Shown piece after piece: positions 1-11,173 of a DNA stretch of 64,000 bases (positions within the stretch are counted from its first letter, which is position 1; each line of letters starts with the position of its first letter). The DNA lies in NCBI RefSeq assembly GCF_040436345.1, contig NC_133235.1:21848660-21912659 (forward strand), in the 5' to 3' direction. The DNA comes from Pagrus major (Eukaryota > Chordata > Actinopteri > Spariformes > Sparidae). Made by a program: the position numbers and the translations under genes. The notes beneath the pieces are model-generated. The model worked only from the letters and a program-made list of their open reading frames with translations, ran no database searches and was not told where the DNA came from.

Positions 1-96
1 CTGGGTACCAACCATGCTGTCGACCACCAAGAGACTGAGGGCCAGGAGAGCTTCAAGGCCAAGCTGAACGCCATCCTCAACAAACTGATACCACTG
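1..96 (+). CDS. igfbp1: igfbp1 linker exon, 3' end
   Basis: Open frame from base 1, cut by the window edge; ends at a gtgagg donor at 97. It encodes the poorly conserved central linker, with a Glu/Gln/Lys-rich end (HQETEGQESFKAKLNAIL). Confidence 0.85.
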
Positions 97-2560
97 GTGA
101 GGGAAAAAACATCAATCTGACACTTCAAGATGATTAGTCTGCCTTCCTTCCACTAGAGGGAGCACTAGGTTTTGAGCATCTCTGAGTTGCTGGTAGAGAT
201 AACTGGGATTTCTATCATTTTGAAGTTAATATATGATGTATTTGTTTATATGTGAGTGTAGTTCTCACTGTTTGTCTCTCTCTTGTGCACAGGGTCCCTG
301 TCACATTGAACTGCATGCAGCACTGGAGGCGATAACCAACTCTCAGCAGAAACTGGGAGAGAAGTTCACAACTTTCTACCTCCCCAACTGTGACAAGACC
401 GGCTTCTACAAGGCCAAGCAGGTGAGAACTAAAGGATTTCGCAAGGGGTGCACAAATACTGATGTTGAGGACCGGAATAAATGGACAGATTACACTTGCT
501 ATATTTTTCGGGGCCCCCTCCATACACATTTTGATATTTGGTAAACAAACAAAACTACTTAACTTCCCCTATGACTGTTATTGTGCTCACTGATTTAGTA
601 AGGTATATATTTTAGCATATATTTCTGTATTCGTACATTTAATATATATTTTTAAATTTCTTTTTTTTTCATCTGTCTCAACTCATTTAGATTTAGATAT
701 TTAAATGGCAAAATGTCCATTTATGGATGTTTTTCCTCTGACTTGATGAGGTGAATCCACTGAAATATATTACCCTTCACCTTAACCCTAATATTGTGTA
801 TGTTTATGGTTAATAAAGAAATATATAAACACTGGAATAAAGTTTTAGACAGGAGATTTTTTCAATTTTTTTTATATTTTTGGAATATATGTAGGGAGTT
901 GATGCTCTTTTCTCGTCTGTCGGGGCCCTCTAGTGGCAAGGATCCGGCCAAGCCAATGTTTAAATAACAATTTGGCTAAAAGCTGAGGCTGATACCGATT
1001 TGTTCCCCCTTTTTGTGCCAGGAAAACAAAGAAACCTTCATTCCAAAAATAGATTAAAAGTGTTTTAAGGTCATTCACACCTTCAATACACTATCTTTGA
1101 AAGATCACAAATCTGAGCACTCAAATTTTTTAAACAACCTTTAATATAACCTTCTTTTTTTAAAGGTAACTGCTTTAAATGCCCTTTTAGCTGCTACACA
1201 ACTACCTACTCAATGACAGGATTTTTTCAGGACTTACATATCCTTACAAACTGATTGCAGGGATCTCACGAGCCAGTCGCTCATGAATGTGCCAGAGCTG
1301 ATGATGATGTGACACATCAGATAAACATCACCCAGAAATGTAATCGTATTTGCCAAATGAAGCCATATATTGGCCGACACAGATGTTTGGCTGATTAATC
1401 AGTGCATCCATATATTTTCCAAGAAAAGATTAATTCCACCTGTTGAGAGGGATTCATCTCGCAGCTATGGGTCATTTATTTATGTGGTTTCCCATCCCTG
1501 TTTCTTTTTCAGTGTGAGTCATCTCTGGTCGGACCTCCCGCCCGCTGCTGGTGTGCCTCTTCCTGGAACGGGAAGAAGATCCCGGGATCGGCCGACCTGC
1601 TCGGTGACTCAGAGTGTCACCAAGAAGTCACTCACTGAAGGATGGACTCGCTCATGAACACACACAGACACATACACAAACACAAACACACATAAACACA
1701 AGCAAACATGCTCCGTAGCCTCAAATCGGGAAATAATGTAAATCGGATTGCAACCACCTGATGAACTGCAATCATTCAGAGAAAATGTAACATCCTATTT
1801 TTAAAGGGGGAAATTTCCTCTCACTTTATTTTCATGATGTATGTATCTATCAAGACTTATTTATTCAGTGCTTGTATATTCTTCCTAGCATCAACCGTTT
1901 TGTCATTTTTAGATTTTTTATATGTCTGCCTATTTTTTGTGATTGTAAATAGGGCAACACTGTATACATTTGTGTTTCTGACTAAATAACTCCATTGCTA
2001 AAAACCACAGGCCCACAGCTCTGCCAAGCCCTCTTCAGGATCAGCTTTTTTTTTCAATAATTCATTCAAAACTGGAGCTGCACACGGCACGAAACGACAC
2101 AGCCGCTCATTCATTCAACATGTTGACATTGTCTGAATGTATCTCCATTGGCGTTTCCTCAATGGGTATTGGGGGAAATACTTAAAGTGCCACAAGTATG
2201 TGCACGGTGGCCAAGCACAAACATATCAGGACTCATCCAAGCCGCGGTGAGGTTTGGGATGGGTTGCTCTGCATTTGTCTACCTCTACTAGTCTCTGCAG
2301 GTCCACAGGCTTAGCAGAGGATTGCTGAGGGCTCTTCTCAGCTACAGCTTTCTCACACTTATTTTGACCTTTTTTCTTGCATATATTCAAATATTTATTA
2401 TGATTCACTCGTGTGTGTATGCTTTTTGTTTGCTGCTGAGCTCGTGGAGAGAATGTCTGGGATGCTGCTATTTCTTTTTTTGTCTTTTTGTTGAAAAAAT
2501 GCACACATTCTTCTAATTCTGTGGATGTGCTTTCAAATAAAATGCTATTTAATCATGACG
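1..2560 (+). CDS. igfbp1: igfbp1 (insulin-like growth factor binding protein 1), 3' part of gene
   Basis: Secreted binding protein that holds IGF-I/II in blood and tissue fluid. Three coding pieces are visible: 1-96 (end of the variable linker exon, cut by the window edge), 293-421 and 1513-1638, stop at 1636-1638. All introns are GT..AG in phase 0. The linker ends with a KAKLNAILNKLIPL stretch and the next exon reads GPCHIELHAALEAI then FYLPNCDKTGFYKAKQ, both typical of IGFBP1 rather than IGFBP2/3/5. The last exon supplies the CWC core of the thyroglobulin type-1 domain, and all six C-terminal cysteines are present. The N-terminal IGF-binding domain and the promoter lie outside the window. 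The gene faces igfbp3 tail to tail, as in tetrapods. Whether this is the a or b teleost copy cannot be told. Confidence 0.92.
293..421 (+). CDS. igfbp1: igfbp1 exon 3 (first part of thyroglobulin-1 domain)
   Basis: Exon of 43 codons between cacag acceptor and gtgaga donor, phase 0 at both ends. It starts with GPC and contains the PNCDKTGFY motif, giving the first two C-terminal domain cysteines. Confidence 0.93.
1513..1638 (+). CDS. igfbp1: igfbp1 last coding exon
   Basis: Starts after a tttttcag acceptor with CESSLVGPPARCWCASSWNG and runs 41 codons to TGA at 1636-1638. It carries four of the six domain cysteines. Mammalian IGFBP1 has an integrin-binding RGD just before the last cysteine; here the same place reads LLGDSEC, so the RGD is absent. 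Confidence 0.93.
   Translation, partial: CESSLVGPPARCWCASSWNGKKIPGSADLLGDSECHQEVTH
1639..2560 (+). other. igfbp1: igfbp1 3'UTR
   Basis: AT-rich untranslated tail after the stop. It contains AU-rich pieces (ttatttattc near 1857, attttt runs) of the type that destabilises IGFBP1 mRNA in mammals. The end is inferred from the AATAAA at 2536-2541. Confidence 0.6.
2536..2541 (+). terminator. igfbp1: igfbp1 poly(A) signal AATAAA
   Basis: The only canonical AATAAA downstream of the stop before the convergent gene begins, followed by a T/G-rich stretch (gtcgtgttttaatgtgtttt). Confidence 0.65.
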
Positions 2561-2654
2561 GGGTCGTGTTTTAATGTGTTTTCCCACAGTTTAATACACA
2601 CTCAGAGCAGGCGAAGGTACTACGAAGAGATAAAAGAATAGAAAAGCGATGGAT

Positions 2655-3497
2655 TGATCTTTTTAAACTGCCTTTATTAAGTAAAAATAGACCTCTGAGG
2701 GTTGCATTGTACATGCAAACAGCGTATTTACTTTGACCAAGGCAAGTGATGAAAATAATTTCATTATTTGTGGCCTTTATCCCAAAAATTCAGCTTATGC
2801 AAAATGACAACAAAACAGTAACAACAGGTTGAAGGAAACGTCCCTCTTTCTGTGGCTCGAGATCAAGCATAAAAAAGTTTATATGCACTGGAGTGTTTGA
2901 GCTGCACAGTCCGGTAATCCAGCTCCCCGAGGAGCAGGAAGCAACCGGAAAAAATGGAATTCATAGGAATAGGAGTTCATAGTAAGGCACTGCATGCTTA
3001 CTCTGAAAAAGTCATACATACATACATTTTTATGGTTGTCACGACCACACACAATATCATTGTAATAAATCACAAGCATACAAATTACGAATATACATCA
3101 CAAGCATGTACACATGTGCAATGCCACTCAAATTGTGCGTAAATGAAGAGCACTCTCATCAATGTTTGTGGCAGGTACAGTTGTCTCTTGTGTTTTTATA
3201 ATCAGGCTTCTGAGATCAACTCTTTAAAGTGTATCCTCTTCTCAGAAAGTGTCCTTGCCAGCTTATGAAGAATCCATCCACGGCATCTGGAGGCTGTTTT
3301 TTCCTCCCGCTACTCTTCCTCTGTTCCCTCTGCACTGCCTCAGAAAAGGTCCCACGGGCAACAGATAGAAATAGCAAACATCCATATATCGGCCGAGCCA
3401 TCTCTTGACCTCTCTCCCAATATCCTCAGTGTCTCCGTTTGTTTACAATTCTCCTTGCGCTCACTCCCACCCTCCCTCCCTCCGTCCTGCTCCGCTC
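2655..3497 (-). other. igfbp3: igfbp3 3'UTR
   Basis: Untranslated tail of about 840 nt from the stop to the first AATAAA on this strand (2678-2673). AT-rich, no other gene seen in it. Confidence 0.55.
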
Positions 3498-6400
3498 CTA
3501 TTGGCTCTCGGAGTTGTAGTACTGGGCGTCTCCTCGCTCCTTCCCATCAAAACCTGGCAGAGGCTGCCCGTATTTGTCCACACACCAACAGAAGCCTCGC
3601 TTTCTGCCTTTGGACGGACGGCACTGAAAGTGAAGGAAGGGACAAGGTGAAGGGAGGGAAGAGAGAGGGGGGGAGGGGAGGGGAGCAGCTAAATGTGCAA
3701 ATCTAGATGAATATGCAGCATTATGGGTAAACGAGCCACTTTACTCAATGAAGTAGAACAACGATAGTTAAGAGGCATTAATGGTCAGATTGTGCTGAGT
3801 CGACGCAGCCTTGGCTATCCAACACGCTGTGGTATTTTGAGCTGCTTTTATGGTCTACCTCCTGTTACACACACATATAGAGACCTTTAAGGTAAACAGA
3901 AACCTGGTAAAATATTTGCTTAGTCCCATTTGTGAACAACTGAGAACCAAGATCTATTTTCAGAAGCTGGTGGCCAGTACGAATCATCTGTTGCTGATTA
4001 TACCCCACAGCTCCAAATTATGGGTACTACAAATGACTTACAGAGTCTGTGGAGCTACCCAAGGGCTGTTATTTTACTGCCAATTTTACTAAAGGTCAAC
4101 CTCCACTCTAGTAAAACATGCAGCCATTCATTTCAAAGGCGAAAGCAACTGCGCTGCTGCTGCTGCTGCTGCTGCACAGAGGAGCTGATCAGAAAGGAGG
4201 GCATCCTTATTTAGTTCGATAGTTCAGCGGGGTTTGACTGAGAGGCTGATCGCAAATGAAGTAGGGCTGTCTAGCTGTCGGGCTGCTGGTGCGTTGGAGG
4301 TATAGAGGGAGTAAGTCACGTGTAGCTGCGAGGAAAAAACTAATACAGCAATCAAAATTTTAGGCCCAGTTTCGGAAAGAAAAAATGCGTCTGCTTCCAG
4401 CATTAAATCAGTCCTGGGTAGGCTTTTTTTTTTTCTTTCTAAAGACATTAACTGTTATTAAGAGCTGTAATAAGAGATGTTTTCGCTTAGAATCGTGCAA
4501 ACGTCCAAATTAAACTGACCGAAATGAAATGTCTGCCACTCCTTCAGCGCCTCAGGGCTCGGCGCGGTACACTAGGCCCATTCTACATAAACAAAGACAA
4601 TGAGCCTGGCGTTGTGAGGCTGGTTATGAGATGATTGCAGGTCAAGGAGAACACTTCCATTAAGCAGGAGGGACTGCTGTGTTATAAGAGAAGCTGCCTC
4701 GGTGATACAGTGGCGCGGGAGCCCTAAGTGCCTCCATATGAATGCGTCAGAACCGCTCATTTATTACAACCCGATCGTGGGTGAACCATGTGAGCGTGGG
4801 GATGGCTGCGGCTCTATTTCTGTGCACGCTTCTCAAAAGTCCAGCAATTATGGGGGGAGCGCATCGGGTGCCGGTGGCCACCTTGACGTCTGTCTCCCTG
4901 GGAGGGTTCCCGTTAAACGGCCAATCGTCCCAGCCGTCAACCCCACTGGGGTTTGGCCCCTGTGGTTGCCGTCTCCAGAGCCAGTGGCTAGGGTCTACCT
5001 CACTGGTGTGGTGGTGCAATGATGAGGCTCTAATAACTACCAGTGAATACAGGAGGACAGCTACAAATCTGTAATTGGGCTGCAGGAGACTTAAAGTTTT
5101 GAGTCACTAGGCTTCAGCATTGAATCTCTGTTAATGCAGCATGTAAAAAAGGAAATGCGGGTTTCCTTTTTGCTTTCAAAGTTGTGAACAAGCGTTCATC
5201 AATTAGTTATTTAAATAACGTGTAGCCACTCATGAAATCATTGAAGGAATCTATATTTTAGCATCAAATTAAGGTGCTTTCTTACCTGTTTTTTCTTATA
5301 GAAGCCCTTCTTGTCACAGTTTGGTATGCGGAAACCTCTGGGGTTCAGGATGTCTGTGATCTTAAGGCTGCTGAGGATGCTCTCAATCTCTCTCCGACAG
5401 GGACCCTACGGACGAGGGAGCACATAAGCAGTTAATGTCATTTCTCTCAGATCTGAGTGCAGTTGATGTTGTTTTACAGTGCGATTTTGACATCAATCCG
5501 CTGTGGGGGTGGGCGACACGACCCAAAAAACAAATATCAGGAACATCTATTTAATTGCAATCACAATCTAAATTTCATTCTTTTTCCTCCGTTTTGAAAT
5601 TTCCTGCAGACCTCAGTCAAGCTTGAAATAGTCTATGAATTTCTCCTCAAGCATTAGCATCGTTTGAACCAAACATTGCATTCTAAGAATTTTTGGCACA
5701 TGCTCCTCGTCCGCCATGCTGCTAGCTAAAACTCACTGTCTCACGCACTCAAAGGAGAGCCACATGAACAAATTCATCCTATTAGCTTCACAGTCTATTT
5801 AGCTTAACATAGTGTGAATCTGGACATATGCTCCTAGTGTTCTGCATTTCTTTATGGATGGGTGGAGACGCTACCGCTAACATGAGAAAGAAGATCATTA
5901 TATCTGTTTTTTATGTGCATGGAGCATCATCGAGACTAAAACAGGACCAAAAACGCAACTCGACAAGTAAGTTTAGCCAGTTTTGTTAAATATTTTGTTA
6001 ACTGACGAATGTTCAGATAAATTACGCATGAGCTATATATGTTACACAGCTAGCATGCTACCAATGTTAGCTAAATATGGCGTTGAAATTTTCAATAGGA
6101 AAAAAATGTATAAATAGAGTCAACTCAAGTCAAGCCAGTTTTTAATAATTTAGCGCCAATCCACGACAAAAATCATCTCACGACACTAGAGCTGTATTAC
6201 ATCTATCACTCAGTTAACTGATGTGTTTATGCTAACTTCCTGTGGCACACAGGGCATACACTTTGTCCATAAAACAAATTTAGAATTTTGGTACTTGCGT
6301 CTTACGGACCAAAACAATGGAAGGATGAGTTTCGTATACACATGAAGATCACTGAGGTTCTGGTAGGAGTGAATAGATTTCGGGTTGGCTCGCATGCGCG

Positions 6401-8595
6401 CACAGAATCATGTGGAAATGAGCCATGAGAACACATTAACTGCTGCGATTTCAAGTTGATCAAGTTGAGTCAAGTAGATTGTGGACGCCTCATCTGATCG
6501 CTCACCCATAATTCTGTTTCATTTCAAAATAAAGACGTTAACAAAGCCGATTCACGCTGCATCGCACACCGCCCTGCGGTAATTCCTAAACAATGGTTGC
6601 CGCAATATGAAAGAGGTGAGGGATGAGAAATTAATTCATCTGGCTGATTTTGTAGCAGCTTAACAGCTTGCCAAAGCTGCTTAGGACTCTTACACTTTAC
6701 ACAAAGGATGGGGGATAAAGTGAATTCAAAGAGCTCAAAGAAGGAGCCAAAAGGCTTGTCCTCAAGTCCAAGTGCTCCAGTCACTAATCAAAGCAGCCAG
6801 TCAAAGCCCATTACTAGTGTGTGCTCACTTCTCTGGCCAAAGAGAAGATCAAAATAGCAGCAGGGCTTCCCAACAGGCACTCACATAGGCCAATCCATCA
6901 TTCGTTGGCTCCCAGTACAGCCGGCACGCGGACGCCTTGTGGCCAAACAACCGCCTGACCCGGGTCAGCCGCAGGGCCATCATACCCGCTCGCTGCCATG
7001 CCATTCTACTGCTCATGATGCCTGCCAACCATCGGCACCGCGACCCAAAACATTTCATCACCCGCAGGGGGAGAAAAACACCAAAAACACAGAGGAAGAG
7101 GGGAAAAACATTCCTCCAGTATGCTCTGAAGACTGAAAAATATTGGTTGTGGTACTTACATAATCTGGCTCCTGTTTGGTCTCTAGAGAGAAGTTCTGCT
7201 GGTCTGTGATGAGGGGTCCCGGGAGCTCCTCCATCTTAAAGCTCTGGGTCCTCTTCTGCTGCTCCCGGCGGAGCACTTCTGACTTGGCAGAGGGGAAGAA
7301 GGGGTGAGGCGGAGGTCTCATGGGTCCCGTGGGTCTGTGAGTGCTGAACGAGGTTTGAAGGCCCGAGCCAGTGGAATTCCTCTCCTCGTCCTGAGTCTCC
7401 ATATTGTCTACTAAAGATTGAGAACAGCGTGTGTTTAATCACAAAACAGTCCACCAGCATACATCATATTTCATTTAAGGAGGTATTTCTTAAGATAATT
7501 CGGACGTATAGATCTTTTGAAGCCAGCTGGAGGTCACTGATGGTCATGAATGATCCACATCTCTGAGGCATTTCCTGAGATGATGCATATCTTTTGAGTT
7601 TAAGATGACTCCCAGCACCACTTCATTCCACATGTTTCTACCTTTGAACCTTGAATCCTTAAAACCATCTCAGTCAAAATCATCCTAACATGAAAATCAG
7701 CATTAAGTCTTCGCTGATGGGTTCAAAGAGGTCCAGGTCTTCAACACCTATCTGATAGTGAGCTGCACCTCTCTTCTCCAGGGCTCAAAAAACCCTTCCT
7801 ATTCTTCAACCTGTCTCATTCTCCACCTTCTCTTGATTTAATGGGGGAAATCTAAGGGTGAGTTGATCATCACTTGTGAACTTGTCAAATCTGCCTAAAA
7901 TGGAGATAATAAATTGTGGAACTACTCCTTTAGAGCTATTAGAAGCTTCTCATGAACACATCTTCCTTTGTGATTAGAGGATTGAGATGTAATTAGGGTG
8001 ATACATACACGTTTCTACACTTGTTGCACAGTGATATGCGTAAAGTCTCTAAAATGGACGCAAAAGGGAAAAAAAGGTGCGCGCACTAGACTTACCTGGC
8101 AGTTCATTGACTGGAGGTGTCGGTCCGGCTGTGAGTCGTTTAGCAGTAGCGTTTGCACAGAGCCCTCGACCCTCCAGAAGAGCCTGCAGAGGTTTCGTCT
8201 CCCCGGGCTGATGCTGACAAGTCATCCCGGAGCCACATCTCCCGGTGTACACGCCGCACGGCTGGCCGAGGCTCAGCGCGCAGGTCATGCAGCAGCCGCA
8301 GCCCGGTTCGCGGACCTTCTCGGCGCAGTCCTTGGGCAAAGGTTTGCACAAAAGCCGCGCTCCGACGTCACACGGCTCGCATTTGATAACCGGTCCGACC
8401 GCACCTGACCTCCGCGTGAGCGATGCCAGGACAAAAGTCATGCAAAGTGCGCGAAAACAGGAATCCATTGCGGGGAGTCTGCCCGGGGAGTGTGCGGTGT
8501 CAAGAGTCCTGCTTGTCCTGCTGTGGTGACTTTTCACTGGGGCAGCTTCTCTCTCATTCACATAAAGCCACCGGACAAAACATCTCAATATATAG
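2655..8595 (-). CDS. igfbp3: igfbp3 (insulin-like growth factor binding protein 3), complete
   Basis: Main carrier of circulating IGFs, with a secreted N-domain, a linker and a C-terminal thyroglobulin-1 domain that binds heparin and cell surfaces. Coding exons in transcript order: 8468-8096, 7410-7160, 5405-5286, 3623-3498; together 870 nt, 289 aa plus stop, close to the human length. Phases match at each junction. The first exon has a signal peptide (MDSCFRALCMTFVLASL) and the family motif GCGCCMTC with all 12 N-domain cysteines. The C-domain has KKGFYKKKQ and CRPSKGRKRGFCWCVDKYGQ, the basic heparin-binding/nuclear-localisation stretch that marks IGFBP3/5. Oddity: the last conserved cysteine is Tyr. 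Neighbours are igfbp1 (convergent) and tns3 (same strand), the order known in tetrapods. Confidence 0.96.
2673..2678 (-). terminator. igfbp3: igfbp3 poly(A) signal AATAAA
   Basis: AATAAA on the minus strand (tttatt on plus). It lies about 130 bp from the igfbp1 poly(A) signal on the other strand, so the two transcripts end almost facing each other. Confidence 0.6.
3498..3623 (-). CDS. igfbp3: igfbp3 exon 4 with stop
   Basis: Acceptor cactttcag, then CRPSKGRKRGFCWCVDKYGQ, then a short tail ending QYYNSESQ and TAG at 3500-3498. Family members read QCYN or HCYS here; codon 3521-3519 is TAC (Tyr) where TGC (Cys) is expected. Confidence 0.94.
   Translation of the reverse strand, partial: CRPSKGRKRGFCWCVDKYGQPLPGFDGKERGDAQYYNSESQ
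4153..4174 (+). repeat. (CTG)n trinucleotide run in igfbp3 intron 3
   Basis: About seven CTG units in a row, intronic and not translated. Confidence 0.85.
5286..5405 (-). CDS. igfbp3: igfbp3 exon 3
   Basis: 40 codons in phase 0 between ccgtag acceptor and gtaag donor. Begins GPCRREIESIL, contains FRIPNCDKKGFYKKKQ: first part of the thyroglobulin-1 domain. Confidence 0.95.
5500..6090. repeat. Probable old dispersed repeat in igfbp3 intron 2
   Basis: Begins gggggtgggcgacacgac, a beginning I associate with a common fish interspersed repeat, and continues as AT-rich sequence with ctagctaa-type pieces. No clear ends were found, so this is tentative. Confidence 0.3.
7160..7410 (-). CDS. igfbp3: igfbp3 exon 2 (linker)
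   Basis: Acceptor tctttag, donor gtaagt, 251 nt. Encodes the variable linker (VDNMETQDEERNSTGSG...), which is Pro/Ser/Thr rich with an Asn-Ser-Thr glycosylation site, ending KQEPDY. Confidence 0.92.
8096..8468 (-). CDS. igfbp3: igfbp3 exon 1
   Basis: ATG at 8468 begins MDSCFRALC, a hydrophobic signal peptide, then the N-domain with 12 cysteines. An Asn-Ala-Thr glycosylation site lies near the end. Donor gtaag at 8095; ends one base into a codon. An upstream in-frame ATG exists but would put non-signal sequence first, so this start is preferred. Confidence 0.94.
8587..8594 (-). promoter_or_regulatory. igfbp3: igfbp3 TATA box
   Basis: TATATATT on the minus strand, about 120 bases upstream of the ATG; would place the start of transcription near 8560 and give a 5'UTR of about 90 nt. 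Mammalian IGFBP3 also has a TATA promoter. Confidence 0.6.
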
Positions 8596-9304
8596 ACCCC
8601 AGTGACTGTAGTCACACCCCCGGGTAGCCTGCGGTCTACTGATGAATTGCCTCGACTCCCGTTATTCATAACCCATCAGAGCTGCAGCACCCCGGAGCTT
8701 GTTGTGCAGACCAGTAGAATAACATTTCTGATTATTTTTCTTTATTTCTGATTTATTTATTTTTTTAAACAAATTGATTGATTAACTTTTTACCTTGTGC
8801 ATTTCACTTAAGTCACAATATTCTGTATATACTGAAGCCTTAAGCAGTTTTCAAGCTATGAGACACATTAAAGGGGGAAAACGTGCAAAGAAAAACACAG
8901 AAATGTTTAAAATGTGTCCCAACTCTTGGTTTTGAAGCATCTGCCATGCGCAGATTCATTCATAGGGGGCGCCAGTAGTGTGTGAGAGAGAGAGACAGTG
9001 TGTATGTGTGTGTAAACTTTGTTGGAGCTCCAATTTTTCAGTGATTCAGTGACACTTTAAAAGCCTCATCTGCTTCATGATTCTGTGTTTTTTCCCCTCG
9101 GTTCTGTCTGTGTGTTTATAGAAGTGTGTTTGCATGTGTGTCCACTGATCTGTGGCCCCTAGAAGCTGCTGCACATGACCCTGCATGACCTGTATATGGT
9201 TTTAAGCGCATAAACTGTAACCAATCCATTCATAAGATGATTATTTCAAGCTTTGATATGGTGGTAGCTACAGCAGTGAAGACTGGATGCAAAATCAGCG
9301 CTGG

Positions 9305-9350
9305 AAGGGAGCGAAGTACAGTTACTCAAGTACTTAAGTGCTTAATTCCT
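9305..9350. repeat. Fragment of a TACTTAAGTA-type dispersed repeat
   Basis: tacagttactcaagtacttaagtg resembles the repeat at 55770-55975 (tacttgagtaaa units). Only a short piece is recognisable here. Confidence 0.4.
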
Positions 9351-10030
9351 CTCCTTCCCTTCATTTTAGAGGCAAATATAGAATAAAAATATATAATAAC
9401 ACTTTGTATATACAAGACAAATTGTTGTTTTATTAAAAATTGTGCATTTTTATTCATGAAACAACCAAACAGTGCGTGAAATGTTCCACCTTAGAATATT
9501 AAAAGGCTGTTTCCAAAATGTATCAGTACTTAGAAAAATAAGTTCAAACTACTTTGTTAAAAAAATTGAGTCTATTGGCAAAAGGTGCCCAGTTGTTCAC
9601 AGGTCATACATAGGCTGAATAAATATATATATTTTTTAAATAACTCACTGTTGATGGGGAAGTGTAGGAAACAGCAGGTTTTGCACACAGTGTCCATTAG
9701 TCAGACGCCTACTTTCCAGAGTCCTGGTGGGCATATTGCACCAAAGTCGATTAACCAGGTAACAAAAAACTTCTCTGACAGTTTGTTAATAAAAAGAAAT
9801 AATCAATAGACTAATTGACACCTGATAGTTTTTATGTCCCAACATTGTTTGAAGTTACAGTAGTTAAGTAGTTATTCATAACTTCTTTTTAATCGGTGTT
9901 TATTGGCTCACATTTGGTTTAATTGTTTTTGAAATGCAATATTAACATTTTCTTAATATCTTATTTTTAATGTATCTGTGTGCCTTTGAATTGTGTCTGA
10001 ATGTTGCTATATGAATAAACTTGCCTTGCC

Positions 10031-10570
10031 GTAAAGAAACAGTTGACACAAAAATGGGCGATGGAAAGTCGGGTGAAGTTTCGTAATCCACAAAACATTC
10101 CTGGAGCCTTAAAGCAAAACCGTGTCGCAGCATTTTCCTAAAACAATTGAAGTGGATGGGGACTTGTTTTAAAACGTTTTTAAAAAAAGCACAAAATGGC
10201 TCCATCCAGCAAGATGTTATTTACGGCCTTGACGAGCAGTCAAGCTCGTGCACCTACTTCAGCCTTTGACTAAGCCACTTAAGTGAAGATTTCGGCTTAA
10301 TAAGGCATGTGAACAACATTTTATCAAATCAGATCTCTGGGATTACACCGAATTAGCTATATGGAGCCATTTAATATATTTTTTTTTTTCTTTCAGGTTG
10401 TTTTTCTTTTGTCACGATTTGAATCAAGTCTCTGTATACTGCAGTTGTTTAGCAGAATGCTGCAACACTGTTTCATTGTGATGCTCCGGAAATGTTTTGA
10501 GAGCACCAAAACTTCACCTCCTTTTCTAGCAGATAATGACTGAATTTTCATTATTGGGTGAACTTATCCT
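10031..10570. mobile_element. Miniature inverted-repeat transposon, family A copy 1
   Basis: Matches the copy at 30601-31131 along its length (ggaaagt...tgaagttt, cattcctggagc, ggatggggacttgtttt, aaatggctcc, and the end gggtgaacttatccttta). Its left terminal repeat has lost about 25 bases after caaaaatg. No coding capacity. Confidence 0.75.
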
Positions 10571-10696
10571 TTACGTACACATAAATTGCAAGAGGTAAAT
10601 ATTGATTGAACTACTTACAGGTTCCTCAAAATGTACCTAAACTACTTGTTTATTTAGATTTAATTCATCACTCCCCGACACTATCAGTATATTAAA

Positions 10697-11173
10697 TTGT
10701 ATAACAATTTACCTCTTTATTTAACTCAAATCTTGGTATTTGCAAGTCGTTCTGCAGAACGCCGGCTTCAGAAGGTTATAGGCTTGATGTTTGTTGCAGG
10801 CTTTGGCTTTATAAAAGGGACGAATATGATCCAGGTGGAGAGATTTTATATCAAACCGAAAACAAAACGAACGCCACAATATAATTCAGCTGCAAGATCT
10901 GCCGCAATCAGTCTACACAATCAGTTTTGTTTAAAACATGAAGACCAGTCGAGCATAATTCAAGGTGACCTGCCCATATGGTACTCAGCATTCAGTGCAA
11001 AAAAGGAACCTCAAGTACCTGTCCCTCACACATACAGTGAAGTAATGGTCTCTGAACTTGTTGTTGGGAAGTGTGACATAGTTGGGCCTGTTCTAGTCAT
11101 TTGTCAGTGCTACAAAGCAGACCTTGAAATAAGGACACATACCACACGTGTAAGTGAGAAAATTCCTGAGTAA
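10697..11173 (+). other. Unassigned open frame of 158 codons
   Basis: The longest uninterrupted ATG-to-stop frame in the intergenic region, mixed in composition and not obviously simple repeat. I recognise no domain, there is no signal peptide and no sign of splice partners. It could be chance, a decayed element or a lineage-specific transcript; I do not claim a protein. Confidence 0.2.

Noticed and set aside
4281..4295. Plus-strand GCWCV reading near 4281, resembling the thyroglobulin CWCV motif
   Set aside because: A stop lies just upstream in the same frame, there is no acceptor, and the true igfbp3 CWCV is on the minus strand at 3590-3579. Chance.
4747..5074. Overlapping open frames on both strands inside igfbp3 intron 3
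   Set aside because: No family resemblance and no cysteine pattern; the gene's exons on either side splice past it.
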